Shown here: positions 26,443-35,623 of the stretch, in pieces
Layout: each line of letters starts with the position of its first letter
How positions within the stretch are numbered: the stretch's first letter is position 1
Assembly: GCA_002368355.1 (NCBI GenBank)
Contig: AP018281.1
Location: 1,488,001 to 1,552,000 of the forward strand
Length of the DNA stretch: 64,000 bases
Reading direction: 5' to 3'
Source of the DNA: Chondrocystis sp. NIES-4102
GTDB lineage: Bacteria > Cyanobacteriota > Cyanobacteriia > Cyanobacteriales > Xenococcaceae
Translations under genes and position numbers: made by a program
The notes under the pieces: generated by a model
What the model saw: the letters and a program-made list of their open reading frames with translations, nothing else
Database searches by the model: none
Told to the model about the DNA's origin: nothing

Positions 26443-27714
26443 ATGACTAAAAGTAACATTAATGCTTTAAACATTTTTGAATATATCTTTTCAATTCTGT
26501 CTTTAGTTCATATATCACAAGCAATTACACCGTTAATCTTAACTAAAGGTGTTAATGAGGGGGATGGTATTGAGCTTAGTAGTTTTGATCTATCTTTAAA
26601 CGCTGAGATCTCTTTATTTATTTATTTTATAACCTCAATACTTTTAGTGATGAGATGGAAAAGGGTCTTAGCAATTATGTCTAGTAATAAACTTGTTTGG
26701 ATGCTAATGACGGTAATTCTTTTGTCCTTCCTCTGGTCAGTTAATCCACCTCAAACTTTCAGATTTAGTATTTACGCCCTTGGCACTACTATGTTTGGGC
26801 TTTATCTCGCTACTCGTTACACTTTGCAAGAGCAAATGGATTTAGTAGGTTGGACTTACGCTCTATTGCTAATTTTGAGTCTTTTATTAGCTGTGATCAT
26901 TCCTAAGTATGGACTAATGGCAGGTGTTCATGACGGTGCTTTGCGCGGTGTCTTTACCCACAAAAACCAATTTGGTGCTTTTATGTCTCTTGGTGGCGTA
27001 GTTTTCTTTTTAAATGCTCTGCGAAAGCAAAAATACAGTTGGATTTATTGGGTAATGTTAGCCTTGTGCTGTACTGCCATGATCATGTCGCGATCGACGA
27101 CTGCTATAGGCACTTTTGCTTTTATGTTAATGCTTTGCTTAGTTTATCGTATCTTCCGTTGGCGATATGAAGTAATGGTTTCTGCCGTTTTGGCGGTCAC
27201 AATTATCGGTATAGGGACTGTGATTTTTCTGGCAAGTTATGTTGGTTCAGATTCAATTTTTAGTTCTGTAGGCAAAGATACTACACTTTCAGGTAGAACT
27301 TTTATTTGGCGATATGTTTGGGATCAAATTCAGTTGCATCCTTGGTTAGGGTATGGATTATCTGCGTTTTGGAACGGTTACGAAGGACCTTCAGGATATG
27401 TGCAATTGGCAATGAGAATTCCTGTGGCATATGCTCATAATGGCTTTCTCGATATTTGGCTTTCTATCGGATTAGTGGGTTTAAGCGTATTTGTTATAGG
27501 ATTTTTAGCAACTACAGGTCAGTCATTAGAATTGTTGCGTAAAACTAATAGTCCAGAAGGATTTTGGCCTCTTTTGTTTTTGACTTATATTTTATTGTCG
27601 AATTTGACTGAAGGGACTATTACAACGATGAGTAACTTTTTTTGGGCAGTATATGTAGCGATTTCTTATTCTCTGATCATCTCTCGGAATAATGAGTATG
27701 CAATTGACAAATAA
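26443..27714 (+). CDS. O-antigen ligase/polymerase family membrane protein (Wzy/WaaL-like)
   Basis: A 423-residue protein with about ten to twelve membrane segments. The large periplasmic loop holds the Wzy_C/ligase signature: LSGRTFIWRYVWDQIQLHPWLGYGL and later AHNGFLDIWLSIGLVGL, with the conserved Arg and His of polymerases and ligases. It should polymerise or ligate lipid-linked repeat units on the periplasmic side. The assignment as polymerase rather than ligase rests on the neighbouring flippase and Wzc-like kinase. Confidence 0.85.
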   Translation: MTKSNINALNIFEYIFSILSLVHISQAITPLILTKGVNEGDGIELSSFDLSLNAEISLFIYFITSILLVMRWKRVLAIMSSNKLVWMLMTVILLSFLWSVNPPQTFRFSIYALGTTMFGLYLATRYTLQEQMDLVGWTYALLLILSLLLAVIIPKYGLMAGVHDGALRGVFTHKNQFGAFMSLGGVVFFLNALRKQKYSWIYWVMLALCCTAMIMSRSTTAIGTFAFMLMLCLVYRIFRWRYEVMVSAVLAVTIIGIGTVIFLASYVGSDSIFSSVGKDTTLSGRTFIWRYVWDQIQLHPWLGYGLSAFWNGYEGPSGYVQLAMRIPVAYAHNGFLDIWLSIGLVGLSVFVIGFLATTGQSLELLRKTNSPEGFWPLLFLTYILLSNLTEGTITTMSNFFWAVYVAISYSLIISRNNEYAIDK

Positions 27715-27753
27715 ATTCTACCCAATTATTAAGCAGCAATTGAAATAGAAAAT

Positions 27754-29031
27754 ATGAATCTTGACAAGATCAAAATTAAAGTAACTAATCTATTTCAGAG
27801 TAGTCTGGCGCGCGATACTTTGTGGATGTTGCTATCCAAATTATTTAACGTCGTAATGCAAGCAGGATATTTTATCTTGGTCGCTCGTTTGTTGGGTACA
27901 GAAAATTATGGTTCTTTTGTTGTTATTGCAGCTAGTGCCTCAATTCTTTTTCCTTTTGTAGCCTTGGGTAGCGAACATGTATTAGTACAAAATGTGTCTA
28001 CTAATCGATCTTGTTTTCCTACTCATTGGGGCAACTCTTTGTTATTGGTTATAGTCAGTGGGTGTGTATTAACTAGCATTATGCTATTGATTTCTCCTCT
28101 TATTTTTCCGACAAATATTACAAAAATTACAGAATTATTGATTTTACTTGCCGATTTAGTTTGTTTATCACTTTTAGATCTAAGTTCTAAAGCTTTGATG
28201 GCAACTGATAGGGTCAAGAAGATGGCACAGTTAGGCGTTTTAAGTACTTCTAGTAAGTTATTAGCTGCCCTTGCGTTGGCGGTATTTTTTAGTGAACCTA
28301 ATTTAATTGTTTGGAGTTATTTATATTTTGCAAGTTCTATAATCACGGCGGTTATTGGGATTATCGCTGTTAATAAAATGGCAGGGTTGCCTAAATTATC
28401 TATGGATGAATTAAAATCCAATCTTGGACAAGGATTTTACTTTGCCATTAGTGCTTCAGCTACTAATATCAACGCTGGATTGGATAAATCTATGCTAGGT
28501 AAATTAGCTGATGTTTCTGCTGCTGGTATATATGGCTCTGCCTATCGTTTTATCGATGTAGGCAATGTCCCGCTACTCGCACTGTTTGGTGCAACATATA
28601 CCAGATTTTTTCAGCATGGCATGACGGGGATTAGAGGTAGTTTAGGATTTGCCAAACGATTATTACCAATTTTAATCTTTTATGCGATCGCTTCTTTGAT
28701 TGGTTATCAATTTCTCGCTCCTTATATTCCAGCTATTTTAGGCGAAGAATACCGTGAAGCCATTTCCGCTTTACTCTGGTTATCTCCTCTTCCTGCGATC
28801 GCTGCTCTGCAATATTTAGCTGCCGATACTCTTACAGGCGCGGGAAATCAAAAATCTCGTAGTCTTATACAAGTAGTTGCTGCTATTATCAATCTTGTTT
28901 TAAATATTTTGTGGATTCCTCAGTATTCTTGGAAAGGTGCTGCCTTAGCTACCTTGGTTTCTGATTCTTTTAAATTAGTTTGTTTATGGATAGTTGTTTT
29001 TTGGTTATATAGTAAAACTAATAAATCTTAA
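27754..29031 (+). CDS. Oligosaccharide flippase (Wzx-like, MATE/MOP superfamily)
   Basis: A 425-residue polytopic protein with about twelve membrane helices. The N-terminal LWMLLSKLFNVVMQAGYFILVARLLGTENYG is the usual Wzx start, and the middle NINAGLDKSMLGKLADVSAAGIYGSAYRF and late GAGNQKSRS patterns are also typical. It is expected to flip undecaprenyl-linked repeats across the inner membrane. It lies 39 bp after the Wzy-like gene, in one operon. Confidence 0.88.
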   Translation: MNLDKIKIKVTNLFQSSLARDTLWMLLSKLFNVVMQAGYFILVARLLGTENYGSFVVIAASASILFPFVALGSEHVLVQNVSTNRSCFPTHWGNSLLLVIVSGCVLTSIMLLISPLIFPTNITKITELLILLADLVCLSLLDLSSKALMATDRVKKMAQLGVLSTSSKLLAALALAVFFSEPNLIVWSYLYFASSIITAVIGIIAVNKMAGLPKLSMDELKSNLGQGFYFAISASATNINAGLDKSMLGKLADVSAAGIYGSAYRFIDVGNVPLLALFGATYTRFFQHGMTGIRGSLGFAKRLLPILIFYAIASLIGYQFLAPYIPAILGEEYREAISALLWLSPLPAIAALQYLAADTLTGAGNQKSRSLIQVVAAIINLVLNILWIPQYSWKGAALATLVSDSFKLVCLWIVVFWLYSKTNKS

Positions 29032-29263
29032 CTACTTATATTTTGCAATTAGTTTTTATTAATATTGACAATTATCTGTTTATCAATTAATGACTACGAA
29101 AAGAGTTGACGTTTTGATAAAGAGTAATAGATACTGTGATAAATTAATAAACACGAATTACAATTAAACTATGGGTATATTATTAAATTGTTTGTGATTA
29201 ATTTTACCAAAATGCAAAGTTATAAAAATGCTTAATGGTTGCCAATAATTATCAATATAAATT

Positions 29264-30847
29264 ATGCTATTTAATTCTTTTGAATTTGTTTTTCTATTTT
29301 TACCCATTACTATAGCCGTGTTTTTCTGGCTTGCCAGAGATGAGCAACGTATTAAGCGACAAAATCCGATAACTTGGTTGGTATTAGCTTCTTTCTTTTT
29401 TTATGGGTGGTGGAATCCTCTTAACCTACCTTTAATAATTATCTCGATGCTAGTTAATTATGGTTTAGGCTATTTATTAGGTAATGTTTTTGAAAGAGGA
29501 AAGAAAAAAAAATTAATATTTATTTTAGGAATTATCTTTAATTTAGGACTAATTTGCTATTTTAAATACGCGAATTTTATAGTTGACAATATTAATCAAG
29601 TTACAGGCAATGATATTATAATACCTACAATTGTAATTCCCTTAGGGATTTCATTTTATACCTTTCAACAAATAGCTTATTTAGTAGATGCCTATCGGGG
29701 GGAAACTAAAGAATATAATTTACAACAATATGTCTTATTCGTTTTGTTTTTCCCTCAACTAATTGCAGGCCCAATTGTACATCACAAGGAAGTTTTACCG
29801 CAATTTGAGAATTCAGAGCTTTATAAATTTAACAAGCAGACTTTAGCTATTGGCTTAAGCATTTTTATCGCTGGTCTATTTAAAAAAGTTATTTTCGCAG
29901 ATCGCATTGCAGAATATTCAAATTTAGCTTTTACTGCTGCTTCTCAAGGAGTAGATTTAACTTTTTCTGAATCTTGGGTTGGGGCATTAGGTTATACACT
30001 ACAATTATATTTTGACTTCTCAGGCTACTCAGATATGGCGATCGGTGCAGCCTATATGCTGGGGATCAGATTACCCTTAAATTTCAACTCCCCTTATAAA
30101 GCAATTAGCATCGTTGATTTTTGGCGTAGATGGCATATTACTCTTTCTCATTTTTTACGTGACTATTTATATATTCCTTTGGGAGGTAGTCGTAAAGGGT
30201 CTTTAAGACGTTATCTAAATTTGGTAATTACTATGTTACTTGGTGGTTTATGGCATGGTGCAGGTTGGACTTTCGTTTTTTGGGGTGGATTACACGGTAT
30301 TTATTTAGTAATCAATCATTTATATCGCTCTTTACGGCAAGCTTTAGGGCATAATCTGAGAAATGATGGTTGGCTATTACGTGGTTTAGGTTGGTTAACC
30401 ACTTTCCTTGCTGTAGTAATTTCCTGGGTATTTTTCCGTGCTAATAATTTTGCTACTGCAATCTCTATTCTTAAATCTATGTTTGGCTTTAATGGTATTC
30501 AACTAGCTCCTTTTTTAGAAAGTTATTTAGGATTTTTAAGGAATATAGGAGTAGGATTTTTTGGCTTTAGCGTTAATGTGGGCATTAGTCAAAAATATGC
30601 TACCTTTGGAATTTTAATACTGTTATTTATTGCTTGGTGTACTCCTAATACCCAACAGTGGATGGGTAAATATAATCCTACTTTGACTGAACCTATTGAG
30701 TACTATCAATCCCAATGGCAAAGACAGTTTTGGCAATATTTATCTTGGAGACCAAATACAATTTGGACAATAATTGTTGCAGGATTAACATCACTTTCTT
30801 TACTATGTTTTTCTAGGGTTAGTGAATTTTTGTATTTTCAATTTTAA
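29264..30847 (+). CDS. MBOAT family O-acyltransferase (AlgI-like)
   Basis: A 527-residue membrane-bound O-acyltransferase. It starts MLFNSFEFVFLFLPI, as AlgI and PatA homologues do. It carries FPQLIAGPIVHHKEVLPQ, YFDFSGYSDMAIGAA, FWRRWHITLSHFLRDYLYIPLGG and GGLWHGAGWTFVFWGGLHG, whose last His is the catalytic residue. With the SGNH protein encoded 33 bp downstream it is likely to O-acylate the polysaccharide in the periplasm (AlgI plus AlgJ/AlgX logic). Confidence 0.92.
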   Translation: MLFNSFEFVFLFLPITIAVFFWLARDEQRIKRQNPITWLVLASFFFYGWWNPLNLPLIIISMLVNYGLGYLLGNVFERGKKKKLIFILGIIFNLGLICYFKYANFIVDNINQVTGNDIIIPTIVIPLGISFYTFQQIAYLVDAYRGETKEYNLQQYVLFVLFFPQLIAGPIVHHKEVLPQFENSELYKFNKQTLAIGLSIFIAGLFKKVIFADRIAEYSNLAFTAASQGVDLTFSESWVGALGYTLQLYFDFSGYSDMAIGAAYMLGIRLPLNFNSPYKAISIVDFWRRWHITLSHFLRDYLYIPLGGSRKGSLRRYLNLVITMLLGGLWHGAGWTFVFWGGLHGIYLVINHLYRSLRQALGHNLRNDGWLLRGLGWLTTFLAVVISWVFFRANNFATAISILKSMFGFNGIQLAPFLESYLGFLRNIGVGFFGFSVNVGISQKYATFGILILLFIAWCTPNTQQWMGKYNPTLTEPIEYYQSQWQRQFWQYLSWRPNTIWTIIVAGLTSLSLLCFSRVSEFLYFQF

Positions 30848-30880
30848 CGTTTATATTTAATATATTAATTAAGAGTAAAA

Positions 30881-32035
30881 ATGAATATTAGAGATGTTGC
30901 ATCTGGTTTTTTTAGGTTAGGAAAACGCCAAAGCTTACGCTCACAAACTATTAAAGTTTATCAAAAAAATAAGGACTCGGAATTTAACTTTGGGCTATAC
31001 GGACTTATTACGTTTTTACTCCTAGGCTCTGTAGCTGGTATTAATTGGTTAATTGATCCCCTATGGTATAGTCATGGCAACATTCTTACGGGTCAAAATT
31101 TTGCTTTTAATGAAAGGATTACCAAAACTAATTTATTTTTAAGAACCAAAGATAAAGTTAATTACGATTGTATCATTATTGGTAGTTCTAGGGTTACAGC
31201 TTTAAGACCATCGGAATTTAAGAACAAAAAATGCTTTAACTACGCTCTAAAAGGCGGTGAGATACCAGACTTTGTTAATTATGCCAAATTTATCAAAGAG
31301 CAGGGAGTTAAACCAAAAATAGTTTATATTGGCGTGGATGGGATGAATTTTGTTGAGAAAAAACGCACAGAACAACCACCATTAGATATTAAGAGTTTAG
31401 CTACACAATCACCTTTACAAGCATATTTATCCAGTGATGTTTTGCTGTTTTCGACTATGACTATCTTAGGTTTAAGTCCTGATCCTGGTAATTATTATGA
31501 TAAAAACTTTGAACCTGTAGATTTTGAAAATCCTCCTACCTATAATCCAGAATTTTACAAACCTTTGGAAACTCAAAAATGTGATTTGGCTTCTGTTAAG
31601 GCTTTTGCCGATCTTAGACAGGTTTTTCCACAGGCTAAATTTGTAGGTTATGTACCCCCTATATCTGCTTGGAGTATTATTAACGATACTTATAATCGTA
31701 ATCTAGTAGATTGCTATCTTTTGGGTTACCATCAATTAGCTCAAACCTATGATGCTATGTATGATTTTACCGCTCCTTCTGTGATCACCAAAAATCCTGA
31801 TAACACTTTTGATGGTAGTCATTTTTCAGTCAAAGTAAATAATAAAATCGCTGCTGTTTTACAGGGTGGATCTGGTGAAGATATTGAGATAAGAGTAGAT
31901 CAATATAGCTTTGATGAGTATAGAAAAATTTATCGTCAGAAATTACGGGACTTTCTAGATCAAAACAATGAGTTACAACTTTGGCAAGCCTCAGATGAAC
32001 TATCTGTAGACATGGTGGATGTGGAAAAACAATAA
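30881..32035 (+). CDS. Membrane-anchored SGNH-like protein, partner of the MBOAT acyltransferase
   Basis: A 384-residue protein with one N-terminal membrane anchor (about 38-62, LITFLLLGSVAGINWL) and a periplasmic domain. The SGNH-like elements are IIIGSSRVTAL (Ser), a NYALKGGEIPDF segment and a late FDGSHFSVKVNN with the Asp-x-x-His dyad. This architecture fits the acyl-transferring partner of MBOAT proteins. The gene is the last of the cluster and ends at a hairpin shared with the convergent ferredoxin gene. Confidence 0.75.
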   Translation: MNIRDVASGFFRLGKRQSLRSQTIKVYQKNKDSEFNFGLYGLITFLLLGSVAGINWLIDPLWYSHGNILTGQNFAFNERITKTNLFLRTKDKVNYDCIIIGSSRVTALRPSEFKNKKCFNYALKGGEIPDFVNYAKFIKEQGVKPKIVYIGVDGMNFVEKKRTEQPPLDIKSLATQSPLQAYLSSDVLLFSTMTILGLSPDPGNYYDKNFEPVDFENPPTYNPEFYKPLETQKCDLASVKAFADLRQVFPQAKFVGYVPPISAWSIINDTYNRNLVDCYLLGYHQLAQTYDAMYDFTAPSVITKNPDNTFDGSHFSVKVNNKIAAVLQGGSGEDIEIRVDQYSFDEYRKIYRQKLRDFLDQNNELQLWQASDELSVDMVDVEKQ

Positions 32036-32038
32036 AAA

Positions 32039-32064
32039 CCCCGATCGCCAGAAATTGATCGAGG
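32039..32064. terminator. Short hairpin between convergent genes
   Basis: CCCCGATC (32039-32046) pairs with GATCGAGG (32057-32064) with one mismatch and a 10-base loop. It lies between the stops of the SGNH gene and the ferredoxin gene and may serve both strands. A-tract before and T-rich sequence after fit that. Confidence 0.5.
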
Positions 32065-32073
32065 TTATAAATT

Positions 32074-32493
32074 TCAGGTGTTATTTAATTTTCTTTTTTT
32101 ATTCACAAGCGATCGCCTCATATCTGGCGGAATTGCTAAACTTTCGATTACCTGATACTTTCTGTTGTCCTCCATTTGCTTAAGTTTATGATAATCGAGC
32201 CAATCTATACAATTGACTGGACAGGTATCAATTGCCTCTTCAATTAAAGATTCTGGATCTCCATTTTGGTTAAATACCCTGGCTCTACCATAATCAGGCT
32301 CAATATAAAAAGTGTTAGCTGCTACATGGGTACAGTTTTTACAGCCAATACAAATATTTTCATCGACGTAAACCCCCTTTTGTCGCCACGCTCCACCTAA
32401 CTCTGGTTCAAAACCACTCCTTTGGGCAGTATTTCTTAAAATTCCCCCTAATTCGGGTTCAAAACCATTTGGTGGAGGAGAAATTTCAGACAT
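32074..32493 (-). CDS. Cyanobacterial [4Fe-4S]-type ferredoxin
   Basis: A 139-residue ferredoxin with a CIGCKNCTHVA ligand loop and a later CPVNCIDW. The spacing fits one [4Fe-4S] cluster. The N-terminal extension carries the octapeptide GFEPELGG twice (residues 10-17 and 27-34), a trait I believe is shared by cyanobacterial homologues. Its ATG overlaps the stop of the ycf35 gene (TAATG), so the two are translationally coupled. The partner process is unknown. Confidence 0.85.
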   Translation of the reverse strand: MSEISPPPNGFEPELGGILRNTAQRSGFEPELGGAWRQKGVYVDENICIGCKNCTHVAANTFYIEPDYGRARVFNQNGDPESLIEEAIDTCPVNCIDWLDYHKLKQMEDNRKYQVIESLAIPPDMRRSLVNKKRKLNNT

Positions 32494-32879
32494 TATGCGC
32501 TCCAGCGTTGAACAACAAGGCGAATTGAACCATCTTTATTTTTTTCTTGCTCAGTAATGGTAAATCCTTGGTTAGTAGTTTCTTTGATGACAGTGTTATA
32601 CGCATAGTGTTGAGTAACCTCACGTAAAAATCCTTCTACAGTTAAAGGTTGCTGCCAATATTGCAAATCTGCTACCAATTCATACTCATTACCATTCCAA
32701 CTAAAGCCGACATCATAGGAATTATCTTGTTGTATAACAATTTCTGCTTTTGATGTCTGACCTTTGTAACCTCTAACGATCGCAGGGCCACTTTTCCAAT
32801 CTATACCTAAATCCGTTAAAGCTGTTTGTAAAGAATCTAGATTGCGAATTTTAGTTTTAATATTGCTGAAATGTGACAT
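32493..32879 (-). CDS. ycf35: DUF1257 protein, Ycf35 homologue
   Basis: A 128-residue soluble protein of the DUF1257 (Ycf35) family that is also encoded in red-algal plastids. It starts MSHFSNIKTKIRN and has the family motifs LTDLGIDWK, DVGFSWNGNEYELVADLQYW and YAYNTVI. The function is not established. It sits between a DUF2997 gene upstream (60 bp gap) and a ferredoxin gene downstream (1-base overlap). Confidence 0.9.
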   Translation of the reverse strand: MSHFSNIKTKIRNLDSLQTALTDLGIDWKSGPAIVRGYKGQTSKAEIVIQQDNSYDVGFSWNGNEYELVADLQYWQQPLTVEGFLREVTQHYAYNTVIKETTNQGFTITEQEKNKDGSIRLVVQRWSA

Positions 32880-32939
32880 AAATTTCCTCTATGAAATTGA
32901 AATAGATATATATGAAAGCTGTTTTTTCGTGATTTATAA

Positions 32940-33149
32940 TTACCAATCGCTATAGTTGCTTTGAGTTGCGACTTTTGCCGATTGAACTGTGTTTTGGGCG
33001 TAATAATCTGAGGTTTGTTTTTGCTCGACTACTACCCCTAACTGTGCTTCGATTGCTGCTGTTACCTCTTGACAAGATGAACCAACAATACCTGTAACCG
33101 TTTCCTTAACTCGACCATCGGGATAAATAATAAACTCTAGTGTTTCCAT
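32940..33149 (-). CDS. DUF2997 small protein
   Basis: A 69-residue protein matching DUF2997: METLEFIIYPDGRVKETVTGI, then SCQEVTAAIEAQLG. It is the first gene of a three-gene minus-strand operon with ycf35 and the ferredoxin. In cyanobacteria these three are usually neighbours, often near an AAA ATPase (Ycf46-like), which is absent here. The role is unknown. Confidence 0.82.
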   Translation of the reverse strand: METLEFIIYPDGRVKETVTGIVGSSCQEVTAAIEAQLGVVVEQKQTSDYYAQNTVQSAKVATQSNYSDW

Positions 33150-33528
33150 GTATTTGCGATCGCTATTAACAGCAGATACTCAACTATGATCGTTGAAAAA
33201 TAAATGTCAGTTTACAGATTTACTAGTTTTTGTTATATCGCTCTTAATATAAATATTTTGAGCTATTGCTGCAATACTATAAGAATCTTATCAAAAATTA
33301 ATAGTACGTAGGTAGATCACTACAGTATATTTAATGTTTTCCGTAAACTAGGTCATAAGCAAGGGGAAGTCAAAAAATTCCTAATACTATATTTACAAAA
33401 ACATACAATACTTAAATTCAATTCACAACACTATTGAGAAGTAAAGATAATTTTTTGATTTATTTAAGCTAATCGCTGCCGTAAGCTCGGATAATAAAAT
33501 TTGTTATGTATTGAAGTTAAAGTTAGAA
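33150..33528. other. 380-bp intergenic region between divergent genes
   Basis: AT-rich, with no coding frame or clear hairpin. It holds the promoters of the DUF2997-ycf35-ferredoxin operon and of the saccharopine-dehydrogenase-like gene. Confidence 0.5.
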
Positions 33529-34530
33529 ATGATTATAAACAAAGTAACTAATCCGATTAAAGTTGGTGTTTTGGGTTTTGGCGGTTTAGGGCAAGCAGCA
33601 GCTAGAATCTTGGCTCTCAAAGGAGAAATGAAATTAGTAGCAGTAGCTGACCAAAAAGGGTATGCCTATAATGAGCAAGGATTAGATATAGATGCAATTA
33701 TTTCTACCTATAACCAACGCCATTCGGTTGGGTATGTAACTAATGATGGTAATTTGAGCAACAATAGTATTCAAACCCTAATTACCGAAGCAGAAGTAGA
33801 TGGCTACTTTTTAGCATTGCCCAATTTACCCAATACATTTATGGCGGATGTTGCTAGAACATTTATTGCTCAAGGGTGGCAAGGAGTATTAGTAGATGCC
33901 ATCAAACGTACTAGTGCAGTTGAACAATTACTCACCCTACAATCAGATCTCCAGCAAGCAGGCATTACCTATCTTACAGGTTGTGGGGCAACCCCAGGGC
34001 TATTAACAGCAGCAGCAGCAGTTGCAGCACAAAGTTATGCAGAAATACATAGCGTCAAGATTACCTTTGGAGTTGGTATTGCTAATTGGGAAGCTTACCG
34101 TGCAACAATTCGTGAAGATATTGCCCATATGCCTGGATATGATGTGGAAACAGCAAGGGCAATGAGTGATCTCGAAGTGACTGCCTTGCTAGATAAAACC
34201 GATGGTATTATAGCTTTAGAAAATATGGAACACGCGGATGATATTATGCTGGAGCTAGCTGGTATTTGTAGTCGCGATCGCGTTACTGTAGGTGGAGTAG
34301 TGGACACTCGTAACCCTAAAAAACCTTTAAGTACTAACGTTAAAATTACAGGACGTACCTTTGAAGGTAAGATTTCTACTCATACTTTTACTTTAGGAGA
34401 TGAAACTAGTATGGCTGCTAATGTCTGTGGCCCTGCTTTTGGTTATCTTAAGGCAGGAATAGCTTTAAATCAGCGTGGTATTACTGGTTTATTGACTGCA
34501 ACTGAAGTTATGCCCCAATTTGTTAGATAG
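33529..34530 (+). CDS. Saccharopine dehydrogenase-like oxidoreductase
   Basis: A 333-residue NAD(P)-dependent protein from ATG 33529 (a TTG six codons upstream is the longer option). The Rossmann fold starts [20 protein letters not shown], followed by LVAVADQKG. Further motifs are [21 protein letters not shown], a conserved catalytic-domain element, and [17 protein letters not shown] near the end. It resembles the saccharopine or carboxynorspermidine dehydrogenase group common in cyanobacteria, but the substrate is not known. Confidence 0.8.
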   Translation: MIINKVTNPIKVGVLGFGGLGQAAARILALKGEMKLVAVADQKGYAYNEQGLDIDAIISTYNQRHSVGYVTNDGNLSNNSIQTLITEAEVDGYFLALPNLPNTFMADVARTFIAQGWQGVLVDAIKRTSAVEQLLTLQSDLQQAGITYLTGCGATPGLLTAAAAVAAQSYAEIHSVKITFGVGIANWEAYRATIREDIAHMPGYDVETARAMSDLEVTALLDKTDGIIALENMEHADDIMLELAGICSRDRVTVGGVVDTRNPKKPLSTNVKITGRTFEGKISTHTFTLGDETSMAANVCGPAFGYLKAGIALNQRGITGLLTATEVMPQFVR

Positions 34531-34805
34531 TTATCATTTGAAAACGATAGCCTAAGTTTGTGCGATACGCTTATTTTATTTTTATATATAGGCATTGCTC
34601 AATCAGGCTATGAGAGTAAATTAATTACTTTGATAATATAAAAACCAACAAGTCAACGCTGCTGTAGAGCTATCAAGCAGGGATTAGCGGAGTCTAAAAG
34701 CTAAAAACCAAAACACTTTATCAGTCATACATTAAATTCCCAATACCTATATATATTTAAATCATTGACACAAAGTTATTTTTTTCCATTAAACAATTAG
34801 AAATC

Positions 34806-35261
34806 ATGACTAATTTAAAACAGTTACATGATTACGACTTTAATCTTTGGATTGAAAAGATAAAAGAAGCTATTCAAAATAGAGATTTTGAAAATATGGA
34901 TTGGGATAATCTTTTAGATGAAATTGACGACATGGGCAAGTCTGAAAAGCGATAAGCCCGAAGGGCTATGCTACGCAATCCCTCGATAGTTATATGCAGC
35001 GATTGATTGAACAGATTTTCAAGCTTAAATATTGGGATTCGGAAGTAGAAAGTCGCAAAGGATGGCAACAAGAAGTAGTTAACTTTCGCAATCGGATTAA
35101 TCGAATCATCAAGAAAAATCCTAGCCTAAAAAATTATCTCAAATCCGAATATTTCGACCTTTATCAAGATGCGATCGCGCTTTATGGTGTTTGATTTCAA
35201 AATTCCAGAAGATGACTTTGTCGAGATAGAAGAGATTATGAAAAATGATTATTTTGGTTAA
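34806..35261 (+). pseudogene. DUF29 family gene, broken by a hairpin mini-insertion and a second lesion
   Basis: DUF29 proteins are small and of unknown function, and frequent in cyanobacteria. The N-terminal piece (34806-34952, DFNLWIEKIKEAIQNRDF and LDEIDDMGKSEKR) ends at a TAA at 34953. The frame resumes at 34982 as LDSYMQRLIEQIFKLKYWDSE, which is the normal continuation. About 26 bases between them, containing AGCCCGAAGGGCT, are extra. A second break lies near 35190: a C-terminal KIPEDDFVEIEEIMKNDYFG is in another frame, and part of the usual C-terminal region seems missing. The gene is not expected to work. Confidence 0.72.
34953..34981. repeat. Hairpin mini-insertion in the DUF29 gene
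   Basis: The sequence AGCCCGAAGGGCT forms a 5-bp stem with a 3-base loop and is followed by ATGCTACGCAATCC. About 26 of these 29 bases have no counterpart in the expected protein, so the frame is lost. The motif resembles the small dispersed palindromes common in cyanobacterial genomes. Confidence 0.55.
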
Positions 35262-35324
35262 TTTATAAATACTGTAAATTACCTAGAAAAAAATAGATGA
35301 GGTAAAAAGCGATCGCTCTTTAAT

Positions 35325-35444
35325 TCAGGTGATTTGATAATCAGGTATCATTTCTTTAATCCTTTTTAAATCATCTGCCTGGGTAAATATAGATTCTCCT
35401 AATGCTGTGGCTGTACAACCTCCATCGGCATCGTCTTCAATCAA
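35325..35444 (-). pseudogene. Remnant of a small antitoxin-like gene
   Basis: On the minus strand a short frame reads LIEDDADGGCTATALGESIF, then TQADDLKRIKEMI and stops. This matches the start of the small cyanobacterial proteins, often next to a HicA-type toxin, with a pattern like VEDAPEGGYTARALG..IFTEADTLEEL. No ATG or GTG start is present; only a TTG. There is no toxin gene beside it, so it is probably a truncated relic. Confidence 0.45.
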
Positions 35445-35623
35445 AAAAAAATTTCTATTATCAATAATATTTATCTAAATACAGTATTGCTTAATTAAAT
35501 AATGCTTGAGATATTTACTTCTTATCTTAAAAAAATGCTCAAACAAAAAAGCGATCGCCCTACTTAGAGAAATCGCCTTACACAACATACTTTAGTTTAA
35601 TTAATTTAATCCCATATCTTTAC

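Noticed and set aside
32074-32493. Duplicated GFEPELGG in the ferredoxin as a possible recent insertion
   Set aside because: The octapeptide pair appears to be a normal trait of this ferredoxin family, and no hairpin or composition shift is seen.
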